Below are positions 13,101-28,100 of a stretch of 64,000 nucleotides of DNA, in pieces. Origin of the DNA: Omphiscola glabra (taxonomy: Eukaryota; Mollusca; Gastropoda; Lymnaeidae). Where the stretch lies: the NCBI GenBank assembly GCA_964017045.1, contig OZ024807.1:12905241-12969240 (forward strand), read 5' to 3'. Position numbers and translations under genes: made by a program. The notes beneath the pieces were generated by a model, which worked only from the letters and a program-made list of their open reading frames with translations, made no database searches and was not told the origin of the DNA. Within the stretch, counting starts at the first letter, position 1; the number at the start of each line of letters is the position of its first letter.

Positions 13101-16100
13101 AGCTTGCTGGAGTTGGAAGTAATGGGCCATCTTAATAAAAAAAAATTTTTTTTATGACACACGGGGGCTATGGTTTTGTCGATAAAACTGACAGCTGTCT
13201 GAAATTGAACCAGAATAAAATTTATTTGGCCAACAACTGTAATTTATGTGTATAGTTTACCTGAGAGGCGGCGAAGGCCAACTTCTCAAGCCCAGTGAGA
13301 TATCTCTGCTTGGCCTTCATCGTCTCATCCTGTTTCTTCTGCAGCAGGTTCTTGAAAGAGTTGATCAGCTCCAGGTAGGATGTTGGGGTGACATAGTTAT
13401 GCCGACCTAGTTCTTGGAGGAATCTATTTATAAAACAGAAATTTCCTCTGTTCTTTATTTCATTTTGAGAATATCACTTACATCACTTAAAACATATCAA
13501 CACATTTCTACCAGCAAAATTAAATATAACCTAATGGCTTTGTGATTGGATAGTTCAACATGTTCACAATGTAATATCTTGTTTGTGATTGGATAGCTCA
13601 ACATGTTCACAATGTAATATCTTGTTTGTGATTGGATAGCTCAACATGTTCACAATGTAATATCTTGTTTGTGATTGGATAGCTCAACATGTTCACAATG
13701 TAATATCTTGTTTGTGATTGGATAGCTCAACATGTTCACAATGTAATATCTTGTTTGTGATTGGATAGTTCAAGATGTTCATAATGTAATATCTTGTTTG
13801 TGATTGGATAGTTCAACATGTTCACTATTTAACATCTTGGTCCTTCACAACAAAATAACAAACAACTTTGTTGTGACAACAAGTTTTTTAACGGTGAACT
13901 CAAAAGCTACTACGATATCTTCAGCAGCCATCTATCTCTGCCTTAAGCATTCACACACTGCTTCTAACATACTAATATGTTTGCCAGCAAAAACAATATC
14001 GGTTGTGGAGTCTTTTCAGTAGAGGCTCAATCATTTAAAATGTATAGTTTTTGGCTAAGGACATTTTCACATGTCAAGTTGAGTTAAGGTTCTAGTTTTT
14101 GCTCTTTGAAAAATTGACCCATTTCGAAGAAAATAATGTAATATCCCTGAAAGCAGTACTAAATTCCAAAGTTGGTGTGCACATCTAAAACTTTCCTTGA
14201 CAACATTAATTTTTGTATTTGCGAACAGCTTGGAGAAAAACATCACTTAATGAACAAAAGAAAATCTATGGACACAATAAATGGAAGCTACAGACCTCTC
14301 AGAAAGATCCCTGACACTCTGGTGGAAGGTCTTACAAATGTTGACTACTTCCACCTTCTCTTTGTCTTCTATGTCAGCCTCTTCCAGGAACTTGTTGGCC
14401 ACCCTCATCAAGGCATCATCTGGCCAGGCCTGCACAGTGTGTTCAAGATAACATTTTTACTTATTATAGCATATTTTCCAGGCTTACACTCTCGGAACAA
14501 GACACTTTCATTAATTAATATTAGTTGGCCTTCAAAAACAGTTATGTAATATTGTTATTAATTAAACCATATCCTGTGGGCCTCCACAATTCCCACAATG
14601 ACAAGACATTGTCATTAATTAAATCAACTATTACATTCCTATACAATCAGAATTTGCAATTGTCATTCATTAAAACTTATCTTAAAAAGTGTCTTCTATT
14701 TCATACAATTCCATGACACAATTTCATTACAACATCCTCTATTCATATCAACCACTTCACAAAACAATTAATTATCATTGAATTTCATACATCAAAACTC
14801 ATTAGATAAACAGATTAGTTTTCAAACCCTATGCTCAAAACAAGGGTTCTTTTGGAGCCACTTTTAAAAGCTACAGCTAATCATTTATTTTTATTAATAC
14901 TCTATGATTATTTTTGTGTTTTATTTTATAAGATTCTCAAACATTAAAGACATACAAATTGTGATATAATTTTCTTTAAACTTCTGAAGTCTTGTGCACT
15001 TAAAACTTTTTGTATCCATGTTTGTAGCTCACCTGAAACCAGTCAATGGTACAACAGTTAATCAAGGATGGGAACTGGCGAAGCCTATTACGGAAAGCAT
15101 CTCCAATGGGGCTGAAGGCGATGATAATGTGGAGGTTTTCTCGGCAACGGTTCACAAAGAAGGCAAACAGTGCCAAGGGAGAGAAATCTGCATTCTTGTT
15201 GCCAGCTTGTGCAACTGGTCTAACAGCCTGAAAATGATACAATGATTTTTTGTATCTCAAGATGGAGGCATTAATTGCAAGATAGATGCATTAATTGAAA
15301 GATGGATGCATTAATAACAAAATGAAGGCAGTAAATGAAAGATAGAGGCAATAATTACAAAATGGAGGTAGTAAATGAAAGATGGAGGCAATAATTACAA
15401 AATGGAGGTAGTAAATGAAAGATGGAGGCAATAATTACAAAATGGAGGTAGCAAATGAAAGGTGGATGCATTAATTACAAAATGGAGGCAGTAAATGAAA
15501 GATGAAGGCAATAATTACAAAATGGAGCCATTAATTGCAAGATGGAGGCAATAATTACAAAATGGAGGCAGTAAATGAAAGATGGAGGCAATAATTACAA
15601 AATGGGACCATTAATTGCAAGATGGAGGCTTATAATGGCAAACTGATTCTGATTATAATAAAAATTTAATCTAAAAAATCCTTTGATTTCATGATTTTCA
15701 AAATATTTGGGGTAACATTTATTTGGCAGATCTAGACTCATATTTACATTTTTTTATTTTGGAAAAAATGTTAAGTTGTGTGTAATGTGTTAACTGCATG
15801 CATGGCATCTTTCCGTCTATGAGAGACGATAGATTATCTTGTCTGATTGCAGCTCTTGGTGTGACTAGTGAGACCGATCCTCGAGTGGCAGTCTCTTTTG
15901 CATGACCCACACACGAATGCGGTGGAGCAGTGTTTTCTGGCCTTTCTCTGCGCTCTCTTTGCAGCTGCTTCCGACCTGTAGAGCTCCTCGGCACGTAGTG
16001 ATCCTACCTTCACGATACCCCGCCATGTGGATCGATCCTCCGCCAGGTCCTCCCAATTTGAGATGTTGATGTTGGCTGCCTTCATGTCTCTTTTGCATAT

Positions 16101-19100
16101 GTCTAAGTATCTGAGACGAGGCCATCCAACTGACCTTTTCCCTGTTGCCAGCTCGCTGTACAGCACGTCCTTAGATATGCGACCAGATTGCATTCGCTTG
16201 ACGTGCCCAAGCCAGCGGAGGCGTCTTTGGATTAAAATGGCTGGGACGCTGCACATATTTGTTTGAGACAGGACATCCGTGTTGGGGACTTTGTCTTGCC
16301 ATTTGATGTAAAGGATGCGGCGCAGGCATGTGTTAACTAGACTGTATCTAATGTGTTAACTAGACTGTATCTAATGTGTTAACTAGACTGTATCTGTAGT
16401 CAAAACTCTTGAAACTTTTTTTGTGTAAGTTAAGTAATATTAAATGCTACGTCCAAACAAAAAGGACAGCGGAAGTCAATGAAAAGCTTTTGAGGTTCCC
16501 GCCATGCCTTTTGTTAAACAAAAAAAATTTAGACTCTTGAGTATTAATAAATCCAACTAGGCAGAAATGTTTTTTCTAGTTAAAAAAAAAATAATAAATT
16601 CTCAGATTTAAACAGTAAAGTGTAGTACCTCCATGATCTCTGCCTTCTCATCTGCAGCAAACAAATTTGGAACCTCTCCTGTGTTGAGGAGGGAATCGAT
16701 GTCCTCCAGGAAGGACTCCTGCTTGATCTGGGTGTCAGTGATTAGGAATACAGTTGTCTTCCCCTGCCCTCCAGCTGCATTCAGCACACTCTGTTGAATG
16801 TGTGTGCGAGAAACAGGGCCTTTAGTCAAGGAATATCTTTTTGGATAGCTAAGCAATGGTTAGTAGGGCCATGCTACTTGGATATAATTTTTTTTTTTAA
16901 ACTATAGAAAACATGCTTGATGTTTGAAACAATAAAAACCATTACGTAAAATAATTTAATTAAACAAAATAGAAGATAAACATTTCATAATAAACATACA
17001 TTCCATTAAATGTGAGAGGTTTTTTAAAAACCTTTATGAATTATTTCATTGTTATGTCATGGCTTTACGTGACTAACTGGGGCAGCACTCATACCTTGAT
17101 GTCTTCCCTCCACTCATTGGTCCCATAGTTCTTGGAGATCTCTGGCTGAAACAGATTATGGCCAGCCATGGCTGTAGCCAGTCGGGTCAAGGACTGCCTA
17201 CCACTGCCACCCACACCAACCAGCATGCCATTGCCTCCGGGCTGTCGCAAGATACGACAGATACGTGACAGGTGCTCCAAGACATATCTGGAAAAAAAAC
17301 ACAGCTTTTATTTTAGCATCTCTTAGAGTATTATTGCAGAGAGTTAAAACTGGTATCTACACATGAAGTAAACAATCTGAAAGCAACAATACAAAATCGG
17401 TGTAGTGATTCCTAATGTCATGTGGTTGTATATCTACAATATGGTGTGGTGATGCCTAATGTTGCATTGTTGTATATCTAGAATATGGTGTAGTCATTTC
17501 TAGTGTCATGTGGTTGTATATCAACAGTATGGTGTGGTGATGCCTTGTGTTGTGTTGTTGTATAAATAGAATATGGTGTGGTGATGCCTAGTGTTGTGTT
17601 GTTGTATATCTACAAATTTTGCATAGTGTAGTTTGACTGGAAAGCTGCATATATTCCTTATATTCCAAAATATAAAATTGCAGGAGATTTTCAGAGTCAG
17701 TTATATTCAGATGATTCTTATTGACATGCCATCATAGGAACTGTTGACCAACTGTTGACCAACTGACCAGCTGATCAAATCCTAGAAGATAATAAGCCAA
17801 CTGACCTGAAGATGACCAGGTTCATGGCATTCTTGTGCGTGTTGTTGTACTCCTCCAGACAGACACCAACCACAGTGTAGAACTCGTCCAGTGAGCCGAC
17901 CTCCTTGTACACTCTGTCCTCTGGCATGGCATCAGTGTCCATGTAGTCCCCAAACATCAAACTGCGCAGGTCTTCCTCCTGAACCTGTCACATACAAAAA
18001 ACACAATTTCCTTCAGGATCATCAAGATCTGAGCTCAGTTTTAATTTAAATCTCGTTCTTGCTTACTGAAACTTACAATGCTTTTAAAGGTGTTTTGAAT
18101 TAAAACATATGGAACTTTCTTTGAAATTAACTCCTTGCATACTGACCCACATGTCCACATCTGGCTGCACTGTACAAACAATGAATGTAAAACTGAGAAT
18201 GCAGACATTAATCGGAGAAATTACTCTGACAGTTACTCACCCTTCCACCTTGGCCACCACTTGCCAGATTGACAAACAGGCCATCCATGCTCTCTTTAAA
18301 CTGATCCTTGAGTAAACTGGCCGCTGTCCTGTTGGAGTGGAGGTTCAATAAATCAAAAACTGAAGTGTCATTGAGTTTTATGGAACGCAGGGCAAAAAAA
18401 ATCCCCCCTGCCCCACACAAACTTTTTTTTAAAAGCATTTCTTTAAATACATAGATAAAAATGTAGATAATTTTTATGATTCCTCTTTTTTAACAATGAC
18501 TTACTTAAACAGCCATGCTCTGTCGGAGTCATCAACCAGGCGGTCATAGAAAACTCTCATGACCTCATGTACCCAAAGCCTGGGGGGAGGGGGGGGGTCA
18601 AAAGCATTTGCATTGTTAATATTTGAACATTATTTTCTATAGTTTTATCTACCACAATGGCCAGACATAAATTGTATCTACCGCAACGGCCAGACTTAAA
18701 TTGTATCCACCACAATGGCCAGACATAAATTGTATCCACCACAACGGCCAGACATAAATTTTATCCACCACAGTGGCCAGACATAAATTGTATCCACCAC
18801 AATGGCCAGACATAAATTGTATCCACCACAATGGCCAGACATAAATTGTATCCACCACAGTGGCCAGACATAAATTGTATCCACCACAATGGCCAGACAT
18901 AAATTGCATCTACCATAGTGGCCAGACAGCACTAACACCCACTATGGCCAAGGCTACCGGATCAGGATGATTATTACCATAGTGGCCAGACAACACTAAC
19001 ACCCACTATGGCCAAGGCTACTGGAGCAGGATGATTATTTGTGTGAATTTTAACTTCATGCATTAAATCACACAACCCATGTCTTCTGACTTTTCACAAA

Positions 19101-22100
19101 GAGCAATTTTAATTGGGGGGCTGACTTTACTTGATTAGAGTTTTCTTATCCTGCACTTGGTCTTTCTTGATCAGGCAGACTCCAAGGATGACACGAGAGA
19201 AGTCTCGCAGGTTGAAGATGTAGTGAGACTTAGCCGGGGTCGGCAGCAAGCTTTTCATAGCCTCCTTGTACATCTCCATCGTTGCACCCACAATTGTTGT
19301 ACCAATGGCAAAGTAGTCAGAGGAGAACTCTTGTTGCTGTGAAGGAATTTTAAAAATTAGTTATTTCAAAACAAACTTCCCCACATCCAGAGCTTCAACA
19401 AAATCTAGACTTGCACAACTTTATTGAACCAATTAAAGTGATGAGAAATCTGCTAAATGACTCAAGGAAATCATTCACTAAAGAGATCTGCTAGTTGACA
19501 CAAGGAAATCATTCACTAAAGAGATCTGCTAGTTGACACAAGGAAATCATTCACTAAAGAGATCTGCTAGTTGACACAAGGAAATCATTCACTAAAGAGA
19601 TCTGCTAGTTGACACAAGGAAATCATTCACTAAAGAGATCTGCTAGTTGACACAAGGAAATCATTCACTAAAGAGATCTGCTAGTTGACACAAGGAAATC
19701 AATCACTAAAGAGATCTGCTAGTTGACACAAGGAAATCATTCACTGAACAAGCTTTAAAAACAAAAAATACATTTACATTACATAAGCAAACAATCTCCA
19801 AACCAAAAGAACTGTAAATTTAAATACAACCTATATACAAAAATCAATCTCTCTCTCCCTATATCTCTCTTTCTTTCAATTTATATTATCAAAACAATTT
19901 TCAGTCACTGGTAAATTATTTAAAAAAAAAAAATATTGTGTTTTCTTAAAGAGATGAAATTTTAACTTTCTTGCAAAGTATCTAAAAAATGTTTTTTTTA
20001 AAAATCTAGCTGTCTAACCAGTTTCTGTTATGATAACTAATGTCCTAAAACAGAGTTACTAACCCTGAGGTAGGTGGTAATGAGTGTTGTGAATATTTTT
20101 GTCATAGACTCGTCATTGAATGGGTTCATGGAGATGATGTTGAAATGTCTCATGAAACGGAGGGTGATGGTGTTACGCCCTCCTCCAGGTGGTCCCATGG
20201 CTGTCAGGAATTGGATGTCCTGCAGGTTTATCTTACTTGTGTCCTTGAGGTCATACCTGTGGACAGGAAAGGCATCTATCAGCCGTCAATCATTCTACAA
20301 TACAGTGCTGATGTCAAATTTTATTTAACCGAATTTTTAAGTCAGATTTTCAAATAGCATTTACCGCTGGTTAAATAGAACAAAAAACCAACTATTGCAG
20401 TAGGAAGCAATGTTGATCTATCAGACACAGTGATAAATCCCAATGTTGATCTATCAGACACAGTGATAAATCCCAATGTTGATCTATCAGACACAGTGAT
20501 AAATCCCTATGTTGATCTATCAGACAAAGTGATAAATCCCAATGTTGATCTATCAGACACAGTGATAAATCCCAATGTTGATCTATCAGACACAGTGATA
20601 AATCCCAATGTTGATCTATCAGACACAGTGATAAATCCCAATGTTGATCTATCAGACAAAATGATAAATCCCAATGTTGATCTATCAGACAAAATGATAA
20701 ATCCCAATGTTGATCTATCAGACACAGTGATAAATCCCAATGTTGATCTATCAGACAAAATGATAAATCCCAATGTTGATCTATCAGACACAGTGATAAA
20801 TCCCAATGTTGATCTATCAGACAAAATGATAAACCCAACTGACCAATTGCCGTGATCAATGAACTGTCGCAGCAACTCTATTGGGGGCTGGGCTCCGTAC
20901 ACCTCCTTGGCTGGCATGTTAAGATCATCCACAAAAATGATGGCCTTCTTCCCGACCTGAGGGCCGAAGACACCCTTACGCCTTTTGTCTAACCTTGACA
21001 TTATGATGTTCTGTTGGAAAAAATATAAGGATTCTGGTTCAGTTTTAACCTGATTGCAGTCTCTCCCCTTGTTACCCTGGTTCAGTTTTAAGTAATTATT
21101 TTTTAAAATATGGTTGTAACTAAGCTATTGATTGCATAAATCTAAAATGGGCTTCTGGTACAATTACAAATAATTGCTGTACAGCCAATTAACCTACAAT
21201 ATTATTATTATAAATAACAAATGTGATTTTATGTCATTGGGTGAGACTAATACTATTTCATTTCACTAATCCAAGACATATTTGGCAGGTATATCAAGCT
21301 GGTGAGGGGTTATATGTGGATATTTTTTCTCTAATTATTTGTATATACATTCCTTTGCCATTTGTATGTCCTCCAATCATAAATGAGTTCCATCCATGGT
21401 CTTATTTCCAACTCACTTGTGTCATGTTGGCACTTGTCTGTGCTGAAAAGTTGATGAATGTGGCCAGGTATTTGTCCTGTGGGAGTTCATGCATGAGCTT
21501 CTGCTGCACATAAGCACTCTTTCCTGTGCCAGTTGGGCCAACAAGGAGAAGTGGTCTGAGGTTAGAAAAAGAAACTGGACATTAAAAACATGAATGATAA
21601 AGTTAAGGAAAAAATCCAAGTGAATAAACCTACAACCTCTTGCTGATAACCTCTCTGACTCACAGTCACCCAATCCACAGAAATTGGTGGTCCTCACACC
21701 ATTCAAGACTCACCTGTTGTGATGTATGCACATGTCCATGATGAAGGTGTACCTCGCTGTGTCCATGGTGGGTACAAGCATCTCTCGAATCTTGGTCGTC
21801 TTGGGTTCAGATCCTCTCAGGAGAACATTCCAATGGTTCCATTGTCCTTTGGCCTTTTGCTATAAAATTTTTGAATTCAAAATGAAAAGACCAAATTCCA
21901 CAAATCAGTTATAATATAAAATGGGAAAAGGTTAAGGTGTATATGCGCAATTATATTAACATATTATTTCCCATATTCAAAACTGGGTAATGCAAGTTCA
22001 AGCTATAAAAAATTAACTTTCCAAATTTTAATTTAAAATAAGAAGTCAGCAACTCTAACTCAACTCATCTAGCGCACAATTTAAGATGCCATATGATGTA

Positions 22101-25100
22101 AGCAATACTTTATTTTAGAATTAACAAACATATATACATTGTATGGACAGTCTTATGTTCATACAAAATTCTTCATTTATTAATGACTTGAGGAATCACC
22201 TGAAATGGGCTAGAGAGTGGATTCGATTCCCAATGAATGCAACTTTTGTTTTCCTTTATTCTTCATTTAATTTCTCAAATTTGTATTTTATTCTGAACAG
22301 TCATGATAGGGCTAAATACCTTGAATAAATTTATAAGACTTATGTGTAAAAATAATGCAAAAAATGTAATTTATTTAAAAAACATGTGATAATTGACATT
22401 TTGTTTCTACTACCTCATAATAGTAGTCGTACACTGGGTGTTCAGGTGGTATCATGGACTCAATTTTCCCGATATCTTTGGGGATTGGAGACTCCTCAAA
22501 TTTCCCAGCAACCAACTCACGGAAGAAACCATCAAACTTTGTCCTGCTGTCAACATCGATGCAGCCTCCAATGGACCATGGGATGGCAAAAAGCACAGCA
22601 GACTTTTAAAAAAGATTACAGATAAATTTAATTTAAAGTGCACTTGTACGTAAAAAAAAACAACAGTTCTCCACTTTTCATCGTAATATAGAAATGTTTT
22701 ACTTATAAAAAATGTTTGAACTTTAGACAAATTACACAAATGTTCTTAAAATGCTATTGTTTAATTTGTTGTCTAAATTTTTAATAATTGATTGTATAAC
22801 ATCTTCAATGATTTCATCTCTTCCACAATGAGTTTTGCAATCTTAACAAACAATATACATCATTGCTCAATGAATGCCAAACCAAATCTTACAGTAAGCC
22901 AAGTTTTCAGATGCCTGTTCTCAGCAGCATCTTCTGCATTAATCCCATCATGCATGAGCATGTCTATTAAGAACATGAGAGACTTGATTTGATTGGCTGG
23001 GCTGCCTTGGACATACTCCTGAGTCAATCAAAAAACATAATTCAGGATGACTGTCTTTAAAATAGTTTCCATAAATGACTTACTCAAATTTGAGCAGTGT
23101 TACACAATCCTAAAATTCTATGCAGTTTTGTTTCGTCCAAATGTTTTTAACAAAAAGATAAAAAGTTTAAGGATTTTGAGGAGAATCTTTGTGGACTTGA
23201 GTAAATTACATACCATTTTAAAAATTGCTATTTCCTAGGGTAATTATTTTAAAAAATATAGATACTTCTTAAGTCCAAGGGGATTTACATACATGTACTT
23301 ACATTCTTAACTCATAAAATTTTGGCTTGGGACAATTTTAAGAACATCACAATGTAATATTCTTTAATAGGTTATATAAAAATAATCCTTTTGAATGCTA
23401 TGGGTCATCTACCTTGCAATTTTTCCTGATAAAATCCAGACATGGATCCACCAGCCACTCGAACAAACCATGCAACATCTCAATGTTTTCTTCTCCAACA
23501 ACTTTTGGGAACACATGCAGCCAAGACTTCACCAGGGGGCGCCATCCAAGAGTGGTTGGCTCCAGGTACACCATGCCACATCGGCTTACAGTGGCAGGCT
23601 GTTCAATTAAAATGGCGGGGTGAGAAGGGAGGTGTGGATGTTGTTTTAATTCATATGTTAAAGAAACTATTTTTAAATATTGTAATTATTCCGTAATAAT
23701 AAAAAAAAAACAATTGTAACAAGAATAAAATAATAAAAGTACAATAATTATAATAACATAGACAACTGTATTACATTTAAGCATCTTCAATTTAAGCATG
23801 ATAAAACATACATAGATGAAGAGACAATACTAAAAATTAAATGTTTTTATACACATTTATCTGTTTCTAGTGAGTAGTATAAACTAGTAAACCAGATTTG
23901 CTCTCACAGAGGCTTGAGACAAGTCCATAGTTTCAAAGATGAGCGACATCACGGGTGACATCTGAATGATTTCACCACTCATCAGGCAGAGTTTCTTGTT
24001 GTCGTCCAGGACAGTGTTCATGTTCTCGATCCACAGGGCATCTATTGGCCCATCAAATATCACCCACTTCCTGTCTGGGGTGTCAGTGGAGGCAAACTCC
24101 CGGAAAGTGTTGGCGACCACACCGTCTGTCCACTGTCAATTGAGATTGAAAAAAAAAATAATGTTCTGTGCTGCTAAATGAAGTTTGATGAATATGAGCA
24201 AATTACAATGAGATTGGAAAAGAAAATTCGACATAAGGTTATGTTTTGCATTGAGGTCTTAGGATCTGTTAAATTTTGATCACAGACCTGTTTACTCTTA
24301 CGATTTTGGCATACAATGTACGATTTTGAGGTGTATACCTAATATATACTGTATGTTTATTTTTTTACTATTAAGATAAGGCATTGAACTATTTTGTGAT
24401 GATATTGTACGATTTTAAGAGTTTGAGGGTAAAAAGGCCTGTGATCATGAGTGAAAAATAATTAACTATGATTAAAATAACAGTTTGAAGAAACTGTTAA
24501 AAATGTTCCCTTTTTTACAATTTTTATTTTTAAAAACTTTTCAAACTATTGTTTAATTAATTTAATATATCATTGATTGTTACCTCATGAGAAACTTGGT
24601 CAAACTGACCAAACAGCTGACCCATGGTGATAGCCTTTGGGTTGATGATCCTTGAGATGACCTTCTCATACTCCTCCTCACCTTCACTGTTGAGCAAGGT
24701 CATGCCCTCCTGGAGGGTCTCCAGCACTTTGGTTTTACCACCAAATGGCTCACCAACCAACATAAATCTGGGGAAAGATTTGGCAGCATTTATTCAAATA
24801 TTTTATTGATAAGTAAAAAACTAAGAATGGATTGATCTTCAATCAAAATTATGCAGAATTTAAAACATGCAAGATATGGTAATAATGCAAAGCTGAACAC
24901 ATAGATAATTAAATAATTTTAAAGATTAAAATATGTAAAGCCAATCAGATGTGGTTTGTATAGAGACTCACCCATGTCTCACAATCATCATTTCATAGGT
25001 TTGTATGATTTTCTCCTTGAAGAATTTCACAAACTGGAGATTTTTCTGTTCAGACACCCTAACCATGGCATCAAGGAAAACCTTTAAAATAGAGCAAAGA

Positions 25101-28100
25101 AGATTTACTGGTGTTTTTACAAAGAAACGCATCCAGGAAATAAACTATATGTAAGTACAGAACATATATGCAAACGTTTTAAAGGGAATCTATGAGTCAA
25201 TGCTTTGGTCTTCAAACCTTCCCTAGTTTTTAGAGATTTAACCAAACTCAACACTGAAATTCCCAATTGAGATTCATGCAATTATTTATTTTTTTGTTGA
25301 ACTGATAAAGGCATTTGCCAAAACGTCTTAAGTTTGCATTTTTTCTTTTAATTAAAGCTTAACTGTACTAATTTATTTACACACATTTTTTGTGTCTTAT
25401 TAATCACTGTAAAAATGCATCACTTTTAAAATTTCTTTCTCTTACCTACCTGTGTATATCAAACCTTACACCAGTTTTTTTTTCCAAACTTACCTTGTAG
25501 TCGGCCTCAGGCAGCTCAAGTCCAGGGAACAAATCCGAGATGATGCCCGTAAACAAGGGGATGTCATGTGACAGAAATTTGGGCAGGTTTACATCTATGA
25601 TGGAGCGCAGCAACTGGTGGGACAAGATGATCGATGAAAGAAGTGTGAATGCTTGAGGTCTTGAAATGTTAAGATTTTTCTTTTTAAACAAATTAAATAA
25701 GGTCATATGATTTGATTTCATTAAACTGCTCAGAGAAAACTCAAAAAGTACTTGAGAACTGAATCTTAATTTGGTTATTGAATAGTTAGGGAAGGAGATT
25801 GATAAATATGGTTTTAAGGAGATACAAATGGTCAATATCTAAAGGGAACAAATTTAAGCATTGCAATGAACCAGATCTCCTCCATCCCCATGGTATTTAC
25901 CAGAATATCTTCTGCTTCATCTGGGAACTTGAGTTTGAGATTCCCTGCAGCTGACAGGACAGCTTTGACAGCCCGCATGCCGTAGTCGTAGTGGAACTGT
26001 GATGACAGCTGCTCCGAGCACAGACGATATGTGGTGACAATCTTCACAGCCAGACTGCGGGCATCCAGAAATCCAAAGGAATACAGGGAGATCTCAGCAA
26101 TCATGGCATAGTCTGGAACCTGCCAGGTTGCCCAGAAAATAAATTAGTTTGGTTACATGGAAATTAAAGGGCTCCTTGGGGTCCAAAAACGTTTAGGGCC
26201 CCTAGTTTAAGCACAAAAATATGCAATGAAAAGGGAAAGCATTAACTATGTTGGTCTAGAGACAGACACTAACAAATGTCATACATATTAATTGTTTATT
26301 ATTTATATAACATGTGTTGACAGTTAACTAATTTTAATATTATGAAATTTAAGCTTAATCAGACCTACAGCCTTTGTGAAACTTGCAAATCTTAATTCTT
26401 ACATTTTTTTTCAGTTTGAATGAAACTTTATCTATCAGCTAAATCAGGACTCCTTACCATCATAGCAACAGTCCTGAAAAGGACTTTGAGATTATCTGGC
26501 AACTCTGATCGACCAGCATATCCAGGATTCATTGTGATACAGACATAGCAGTTTGGATTAAGATTTAGCTCTGTCCCTTCAAAAACAAACCTATCCACAT
26601 GGGCTTGTACAGCTCTGATGATGCACAAAATCTAGCAAGGAAATATTAAAAATGATAAATGTTTTTGTTTAGAAGCCTAAAAGTAAAGTTAAAAATAAAA
26701 AAAGGAAGAAATTGTTTTCTTAAAGATGAAAACTGTTCTTTCAGAAGCATACAATCATATAGCTTTAAAACAAGTTCGACAGGGTTACTATTTTAAGCAG
26801 ATCATGGGCGCCCGAAGATTATGTTGAAATTACATAATTACTTTGCAAACAAGCCCGAAGATTATGTTGAAATTACATAATTACTTTGCAAACAAGCCCG
26901 AAGATTATGTTGAAATTACATAATTACTTTGCAAACAAGCCCGAAGATAATGTTGAAATTACATAATTACTTTGCAAACAAGCCCGAAGATTATGTTGAA
27001 ATTACATAATTACTTTGCAAACAAGCCCGAAGATTATGTTGAAATTACATAATTACTTTGCAAACAAGCCCGAAGATTATGTTGAAATTACATAATTACT
27101 TTGCAAACAAGCCCGAAGATTATGTTGAAATTACATAATTACTTTGCAAACAAGCCCGAAGATTATGTTGAAATTACATAATTACTTTGCAAACAAGCCC
27201 GAAGATTATGTTGAAATTACATAATTACTTTGCAAACAAGCCCGAAGATTATGTTGAAATTACATAATTACTTTGCAAACAAGCCCAAAGATTATGTTGA
27301 AATTACATAATTACTTTGCAAACAAGCCCGAAGATTATGTTGAAATTACATAATTACTTTGCAAACAAGCCCGAAGATTACGTTGAAATTACATAATTAC
27401 TTTGCAAACAAATCCTGTGGGTGCCCATGAATCAGATATGTAGCACACGGGGAAAAAAAATATGTTAAATTCTCATAATTGCCTCAGGTCATACATCTAA
27501 AATGTTTTTTTTAATTCTAAAACTATATGATGTTATACGACTAACCAAATTACACAACTGATACTTATGAAAATAGTCACTATACCATCCCTCAATTATG
27601 CATATTTTTTATATAATATGCTGAGGAAAGCAATTTTATGGTAATCCAGTTTGACCAATGTGTACCTGCTGAGCAACGACAGACAACACTTCCAGGTCAA
27701 TGCGATTGAACTCATCAAAACACGCCCAGGCTCCGGCTGATGCCAGGCCTTTGAAAAACTGAAACAAAAAAGAATAATCATTCAAACATCCAACAGGTTG
27801 TATTATTATTGAGCAGAACTAGAAATGAAAATGTTGAACTTTAAATGATATAAAAACTTTGTTCCAGCAGTGTGCATGATACATTTTTTGTAATGCCATT
27901 TTGTAAAGGAATTACAGTAAATGTGTTGCTTAAATGTAGAACTAACTGTTATCCTAGCAACCTGAGGCTCACCTTGCCCATGGCAATATAGTCAAGACCA
28001 TCAGAGCAGTTGAAGACTACACACTGTACGGCAATGGCCTTGGCAAGATCTTTAGTTGTCTCTGTTTTCCCAGTCCCTGCTGGGCCCTCGGGGGCCCCAT

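Noticed and set aside
17095..17287. Loss of catalytic lysine in the AAA4 P-loop (GVGGSGRQS)
   Set aside because: Arginine at this place is normal for axonemal dynein heavy chains, so it is not a lesion.
18557..18938. Three overlapping frames with [19 protein letters not shown] repeats
   Set aside because: Artefact of the 29-bp minisatellite inside a dynein intron.
20392..20859. Long open frames on both strands rich in repeated peptide units
   Set aside because: They are translations of the 33-bp tandem repeat; the unit length keeps frames open. No start, splice or homology support.
26812..27412. CRISPR-like array
   Set aside because: Units are contiguous identical repeats with no unique spacers, inside an animal gene intron.
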